Assembly: GCA_947380915.1 (NCBI GenBank)
Contig: CANCSY010000046.1
Location: 1-16,900, forward strand
DNA: 16,900 nucleotides
Origin: Beijerinckiaceae bacterium
GTDB taxonomy: Bacteria > Pseudomonadota > Alphaproteobacteria > Rhizobiales > Beijerinckiaceae
Direction of reading: 5' to 3'
Below are positions 14,271 to 16,900 of the stretch, piece by piece (within the stretch, counting starts at the first letter, position 1; the number at the start of each line of letters is the position of its first letter). Below the pieces are notes generated by a model, which worked only from the letters and a program-made list of their open reading frames with translations, was not told the DNA's origin and did not search any database. A program made the position numbers and the translations under genes.

Positions 14271-15026
14271 ATGGTCCATGAGACGGACGACACCGTCGCC
14301 ATTCTCCGCAACCAGCTGGCGGCGGCCACCCGTATTCTGGAGTCGCGGGATATCCTCAATTACAGCGGGCATATTTCGACCCGCATTCCCGGTAGCGACG
14401 ACATCCTGATCCAGCGGCGCAACGACTCGCGCTCCACCCTCATGCCTGATCGCATCGTGCGCGTGTCAAAAGACGGCGTTCCCCTCGATAATCAGGGCAA
14501 GCCCCCGTCCGAATTGATCATCCATCTGGAAATCCTGAAGGCGCGGCCGGATGTGAATTGCGTCCTGCATTGCCATATGCCGAGCGCCGTCCGCTTCACC
14601 CTGATGCGCGATACGCCCCTGATGCCCTTGCTCTGCCACGCTACGCGCTGGCGCAGCGGCATTCCTGTCCATCCCACGCCCGCCCATATCGAATCGAAGG
14701 CGCAGGGCGAGGAACTCGCGCGAACGCTTGGGCCCCACAATGCGGCCCTCATGCGCGCCCATGGGCTGGTCATGGTCGCCGAATCCGTGCCGGGAATCGT
14801 CGTCGACGCCATCCATTTCCAGGAAAACGCCGAAGCCCAGATGGAAGTGATGCGCGCCGGGCGCCAGGCCGACCCGCTGACGGAGCAGGAGATCGACGAG
14901 CTGATCAAGCACGAAAGGCGCGGCCATCATCTGGAAAAGCTGTTTGGTCATTTCCTCGCCAAGGCGAGGGAATCAGGCGTCGTGCCTGCGGACTGGCGGC
15001 TGGGGGAGCCGGTGGATCCCGTTTAG
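14271..15026 (+). CDS. Class II aldolase/adducin family enzyme
   Basis: A 251-residue protein of the class II aldolase fold, zinc-dependent enzymes that cleave or decarboxylate sugar phosphates and related hydroxy-acids. The expected metal and catalytic residues are visible: Glu81 in PPSEL, His100 and His102 in VLHCHMPSAV, and His164 in ALMRAHGLVM; SGHISTRIP (32-40) is the N-terminal phosphate/substrate loop. The start at 14271 is preceded by AAGAGGA eight bases upstream; the frame reaches an ATG at 14238 without such a site. Length is usual. It follows the periplasmic binding protein gene and is closed by the strong terminator at 15121, so a two-gene uptake/catabolism unit is plausible. Whether it is an aldolase, a 4-phosphate decarboxylase or an adducin-like relative cannot be decided from sequence alone. 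Confidence 0.87.
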   Translation: MVHETDDTVAILRNQLAAATRILESRDILNYSGHISTRIPGSDDILIQRRNDSRSTLMPDRIVRVSKDGVPLDNQGKPPSELIIHLEILKARPDVNCVLHCHMPSAVRFTLMRDTPLMPLLCHATRWRSGIPVHPTPAHIESKAQGEELARTLGPHNAALMRAHGLVMVAESVPGIVVDAIHFQENAEAQMEVMRAGRQADPLTEQEIDELIKHERRGHHLEKLFGHFLAKARESGVVPADWRLGEPVDPV

Positions 15027-15092
15027 GCGCTCCGCAGAAAGCGGGTCAAAGCGGCCGGCGCCGTTCCACAGGAAAGGCGCCGCCGCCAGCCA

Positions 15093-15263
15093 TCAAGCGG
15101 CTTCAGCCTCTTTGGCCTTGGCGCCCCCACGGGAGGAAAACTGCGCTTTCAGCCACTTGTTGGCTGTGGGGGCGCTTTTTGTTTGCAGAAGCAGCCAGTC
15201 ATCAAGGTAGACGCAATAATAGGTCCCGATGAACTGCGAATGTTTCTCGACTATACTCAACAT
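15093..15263 (-). CDS. Possible small protein of 56 residues
   Basis: An open frame from the ATG at 15263 to a TGA at 15093-15095 encodes a 56-residue peptide. GAGGGT lies about four to five bases before the ATG, a fair ribosome site. The product starts MLSIVEKHSQFIGTYYCVYL, continues with an amphipathic DDWLLLQTK and NKWLKAQF stretch and ends in an Ala/Lys/Glu-rich tail. The composition is protein-like and no other gene claims the space, but I know no family. Its 3' half runs antisense through the terminator hairpin of the aldolase gene, which argues for caution. The upstream A/T-rich region could hold a minus-strand promoter (TATAAT at about 15400), without a convincing -35 box. Confidence 0.4.
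   Translation of the reverse strand: MLSIVEKHSQFIGTYYCVYLDDWLLLQTKSAPTANKWLKAQFSSRGGAKAKEAEAA
15121..15180 (+). terminator. Strong intrinsic terminator with nested hairpin
   Basis: GCGCCCCCAC (15121-15130) pairs perfectly with GTGGGGGCGC (15166-15175) and TTTTT follows. Inside, AGCCA (15151-15155) pairs with TGGCT (15161-15165), stacking a second hairpin directly on the outer stem and leaving 15131-15150 as a side bulge. It ends the transcript of the class II aldolase gene, about 95 bases downstream of its stop. Confidence 0.75.
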
Positions 15264-15547
15264 GGTGACCCTCTATGGGTTCGTTGTTACGCTACGCGAC
15301 GAAAGCAGAGGCGAAGCCTCCACTGCATTCCCAAGTTTCCGCGACCTGTTTCATAAGCCATCCCCTTGTAGGGATAGCAATGATTAACGCTTTGAAAACG
15401 ATTATAAACTGGAAGCAAGCTTAAGAAAGTCCGTTAACCGCCATTCAACCGTTTTTTTAAAATTCCGAGGCGCCTTTGAACATTGCCGCTGCGCCCGACC
15501 TGCGCAGGGTTGATGTTTGGATGGAGTTTCCATAGAAAGGCACCTGC
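15264..15547. other. A/T-richer intergenic stretch before the tRNA
   Basis: No convincing gene lies here. The stretch has a short hairpin GAGGC-GAA-GCCTC (15308-15320), another inverted repeat ATCCC-N6-GGGAT (15360-15375) and several A/T runs (15390-15470). Base composition is clearly lower in GC than the photosynthesis genes. The right end holds the likely tRNA promoter. Confidence 0.6.
15510..15538 (+). promoter_or_regulatory. Candidate sigma-70 promoter of the tRNA-Leu gene
   Basis: TTGATG (15510-15515) and TAGAAA (15533-15538) are separated by exactly 17 bases, and the tRNA 5' end begins 9 bases after the -10 box, a usual layout for tRNA genes. It supports the view that the 5' part of the tRNA gene and its own promoter are original host sequence. 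Confidence 0.4.
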
Positions 15548-15587
15548 GCCCGTATGGTGGAATTGGTAGACGCGTCCGACTCAAAAT
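15548..15587 (+). pseudogene. 5' half of a tRNA-Leu(CAA) gene, interrupted after the anticodon loop
   Basis: GCCCGTA (acceptor 5' strand, 15548-15554), TGGTGGAATTGGTAGACGCG (positions 8 to 26, with the Leu-type D-arm) and the anticodon loop CTCAAAA (15580-15586, anticodon CAA) match a bacterial tRNA-Leu. From 15588 the match fails: the anticodon stem TCCGA finds only a poor partner in TGCGG, and no long variable arm, no TTC-containing T-loop and no TACGGGC acceptor 3' strand follow. A recombinase gene starts 110 bases further on. The simplest reading is an attachment site in the anticodon region, with the rest of the tRNA displaced to the other end of an element or re-formed there. Confidence 0.75.
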
Positions 15588-15643
15588 GCGGTCTTTAATT
15601 TAAAGAAACCGTTGATTTTGCTGCTTTTTATGCTAATTTAAGT

Positions 15644-15678
15644 GACTACACAGAAGCACTAAATGGCTACACAGTGCT
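15644..15678 (+). repeat. Short direct and inverted repeats before the integrase gene
   Basis: GACTACACAG (15644-15653) recurs as GGCTACACAG (15665-15674), 21 bases apart, two turns of the helix. AGCACT (15655-15660) and AGTGCT (15673-15678) form an inverted repeat across the same interval. Repeats of this kind next to an attachment site are often arm-type integrase sites or operators of the int promoter; both are inference here. Confidence 0.4.
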
Positions 15679-15697
15679 ATTGCCAAGGTCAAGTTAA

Positions 15698-16900
15698 ATG
15701 ACGGGCTCAAATAACCTCATCGCCAATGCTAAAATCGAAGTCCTCGACGGGAAACTCCACGTTTTCCGCCGCCCAGACACCCAGTTCTGGTGGTGTGGTT
15801 TTCACCACAAAGGGAACTACATCCGAGCTTCCACCAAAAGCGCTGACCTGAGTGCTGCGACGGAGGCTGCCAAGCAGTGGTACTACCGCAAGCAAGGCGC
15901 GCTGGACGCTGGCGTCCCAATCGTCCCTAAGCACACCACCTTCAACCACTATGCTAAGCTCGCGCTTGAAGACTACAAGCAGATGGTTGCCGCCGGACTG
16001 CGAAGTCCAAGCTACCTGAAGGGTTTGCGGCTGCTGCTCAACAACGATCTGGCGCGTTTTTTTGGAGCCTACCCCCTGACGGCCATCAACCAGCAGCTGT
16101 GGCACAAATACATGCAGCAGCGGCTGATTCCCTCCAATGCGAAGCCGTCTACCGTCCACACGCATCTCAACGGGATACGCATCGTATTCCGGAGAGCCAA
16201 GCTGCGCGGCGAAATCCAAGACGCGCCCGTGTTCCTCACCGAGCGAAAAACTTCATCCGACGCTACACCACGCACCTGGTTCGAGCCCGAACAGTACGAT
16301 GCAATGTATACGGCAACACGTGCTAATATTGCTAAGCTTAAGGGAACCCGCTGGCATCAAAGCGCGATGGAACTGCACGATTATGTGCTGTTCATGGCCA
16401 ACTCCGGCTTGCGAATCGGCGAAGCGAAAAACCTGCGGTTTTGCGACGTTGAAGTTAGCAAAGACGTGCACAAATCGGGCACTACACAACCGATCCTGAT
16501 AATCCGGAACATTAAAGGAAAGCGCGGCGCGGGAAGTTGCAAGACTTTCTTTGGGGCCGTTCGCCCCTTCGAACGCATCATCGAGCGCAGGGGGTTGAAC
16601 GACAAGTGGACGACCAGCACCCAGAACGTTTTTGAGCATCACCACCGTGATATGTTCAACAGCGTTCTTGATAGGATTGGTCTCAAATACACAGCTGACC
16701 AACCACCGCTGCGCCGTGACCTGATGAGCCTCCGACATACCTACATCTGCTTCCGGCTCATGGATGGCGTTGGCATCTGGGACATAGCGGCAAATTGCCG
16801 GACAAGCGTAACAATGATCGAACAGCACTACGCGAGGTGGTTGAACCCACTTCTTGCAAACATAAACGCCGGTCCTTTAAGACGTTTTGGCGCTGAAGAC
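15698..16900 (+). CDS. Tyrosine recombinase (integrase), truncated by window end
   Basis: The frame is open from the ATG at 15698 to the last base, 401 codons without a stop, so the C-terminus lies outside. AAGG at 15685-15688 is the ribosome site. The protein has an N-terminal DNA-binding part (about 80-180, SAM-like helices) and a catalytic part: Arg239 in NSGLRIGEAKNL (box I), a Lys in NIKGKRG (about 273-275), Arg346-His347 in LMSLRHTYICFRLMDG (box II) and the nucleophile Tyr378 in TSVTMIEQHYARW. Met343 occupies the place of the usual box II histidine, and the His/Trp before the nucleophile is not evident either (NCRTS); related integrases also vary here. It excises and inserts the element whose attachment site is the tRNA fragment just upstream. 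Base composition is poorer in GC than the neighbouring host genes, as expected for acquired DNA. Confidence 0.9.
   Translation, partial: MTGSNNLIANAKIEVLDGKLHVFRRPDTQFWWCGFHHKGNYIRASTKSADLSAATEAAKQWYYRKQGALDAGVPIVPKHTTFNHYAKLALEDYKQMVAAGLRSPSYLKGLRLLLNNDLARFFGAYPLTAINQQLWHKYMQQRLIPSNAKPSTVHTHLNGIRIVFRRAKLRGEIQDAPVFLTERKTSSDATPRTWFEPEQYDAMYTATRANIAKLKGTRWHQSAMELHDYVLFMANSGLRIGEAKNLRFCDVEVSKDVHKSGTTQPILIIRNIKGKRGAGSCKTFFGAVRPFERIIERRGLNDKWTTSTQNVFEHHHRDMFNSVLDRIGLKYTADQPPLRRDLMSLRHTYICFRLMDGVGIWDIAANCRTSVTMIEQHYARWLNPLLANINAGPLRRFGAED

Larger units (their letters stand above)
15588..16900. mobile_element. Left end of an integrated element at tRNA-Leu(CAA)
   Basis: The break in the tRNA gene at about 15588 is followed by an A/T-rich segment with repeats and an integrase gene reading away from the tRNA. 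This is the standard layout of one end of a genomic island, prophage or integrative element. Nothing of its cargo is in the window, so its type and length are unknown. Confidence 0.7.

Noticed and set aside
15548..15700. Group I intron in the tRNA-Leu anticodon loop
   Set aside because: Such introns exist in bacterial tRNA-Leu genes, but no 3' half of the tRNA is found anywhere downstream in the window and the following DNA encodes an integrase, so element insertion is simpler.
15707..16219. 170-residue minus-strand frame inside the integrase gene
   Set aside because: The plus-strand frame through the same bases continues open for 401 codons with recombinase motifs; it runs off the window but is the real gene.
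16270..16295. T-arm-like GGTTCGAG stretch as the missing tRNA 3' half
   Set aside because: It lies inside the integrase reading frame, and no matching acceptor 3' strand or variable arm accompanies it.
1..16900. CRISPR array or insertion sequence
   Set aside because: No regularly spaced near-identical DNA repeats and no transposase frame were seen; the 48-bp periodicity at 3076-3651 is a diverged coding repeat.

Overview
The window looks like chromosomal DNA of an anoxygenic purple phototroph. The alphaproteobacterial order Hyphomicrobiales (Rhodoblastus or Rhodopseudomonas type) fits best. The evidence is an LH2 antenna operon, bacteriochlorophyll genes, a PpsR repressor and a kinase-less bacteriophytochrome side by side. 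The DNA is mostly GC-rich and codon use is strongly G/C-ending, except in part of idi and in the last ~1.6 kb. The species assignment is inference.

Left part (1-3.7 kb): pucB, pucA and pucC (LH2 beta, LH2 alpha and a bacteriochlorophyll-delivery carrier) on the plus strand. The alpha subunit carries Phe44-Met45 in place of Tyr-Trp, the signature of blue-shifted, low-light antennae. Next come a small four-helix membrane protein on the minus strand and a plus-strand gene for an unusual protein. That protein has a YflT/GSP17M-like N-terminal domain followed by exactly twelve gap-free 16-residue repeats. I recognise no family for the repeat part, and it is the most novel object in the window.

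Middle part (3.7-11 kb): a co-directional minus-strand series, in transcription order bciB (8-vinyl reductase), bchG (bacteriochlorophyll synthase), idi (IPP isomerase), ppsR, bphP and a heme oxygenase gene. Heme oxygenase makes biliverdin, BphP binds it at Cys19, and BphP ends in a PAS domain plus helical tail with no histidine kinase, as in phytochromes that act by binding PpsR directly. A perfect TGT-N12-ACA operator overlaps a TTGACA box in front of ppsR, and a near-perfect one lies in front of bchG. The likely logic is far-red/oxygen control of pigment and antenna genes, with the pigment steps (Idi, BciB, BchG) in the same cluster.

Right part (11-15.2 kb): genes with no obvious link to photosynthesis. 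These are a small exported protein, a TPR-methyltransferase fusion, an orphan TctC/Bug-like periplasmic binding protein and a class II aldolase-family enzyme, ending in a strong terminator. A possible 56-residue small protein is antisense across that terminator.

Right edge (15.5-16.9 kb): a tRNA-Leu(CAA) gene with a plausible promoter stops matching a tRNA just after its anticodon loop. It is followed at once by a tyrosine recombinase gene that runs off the window. This is the left end of an integrated element whose body lies outside the window.
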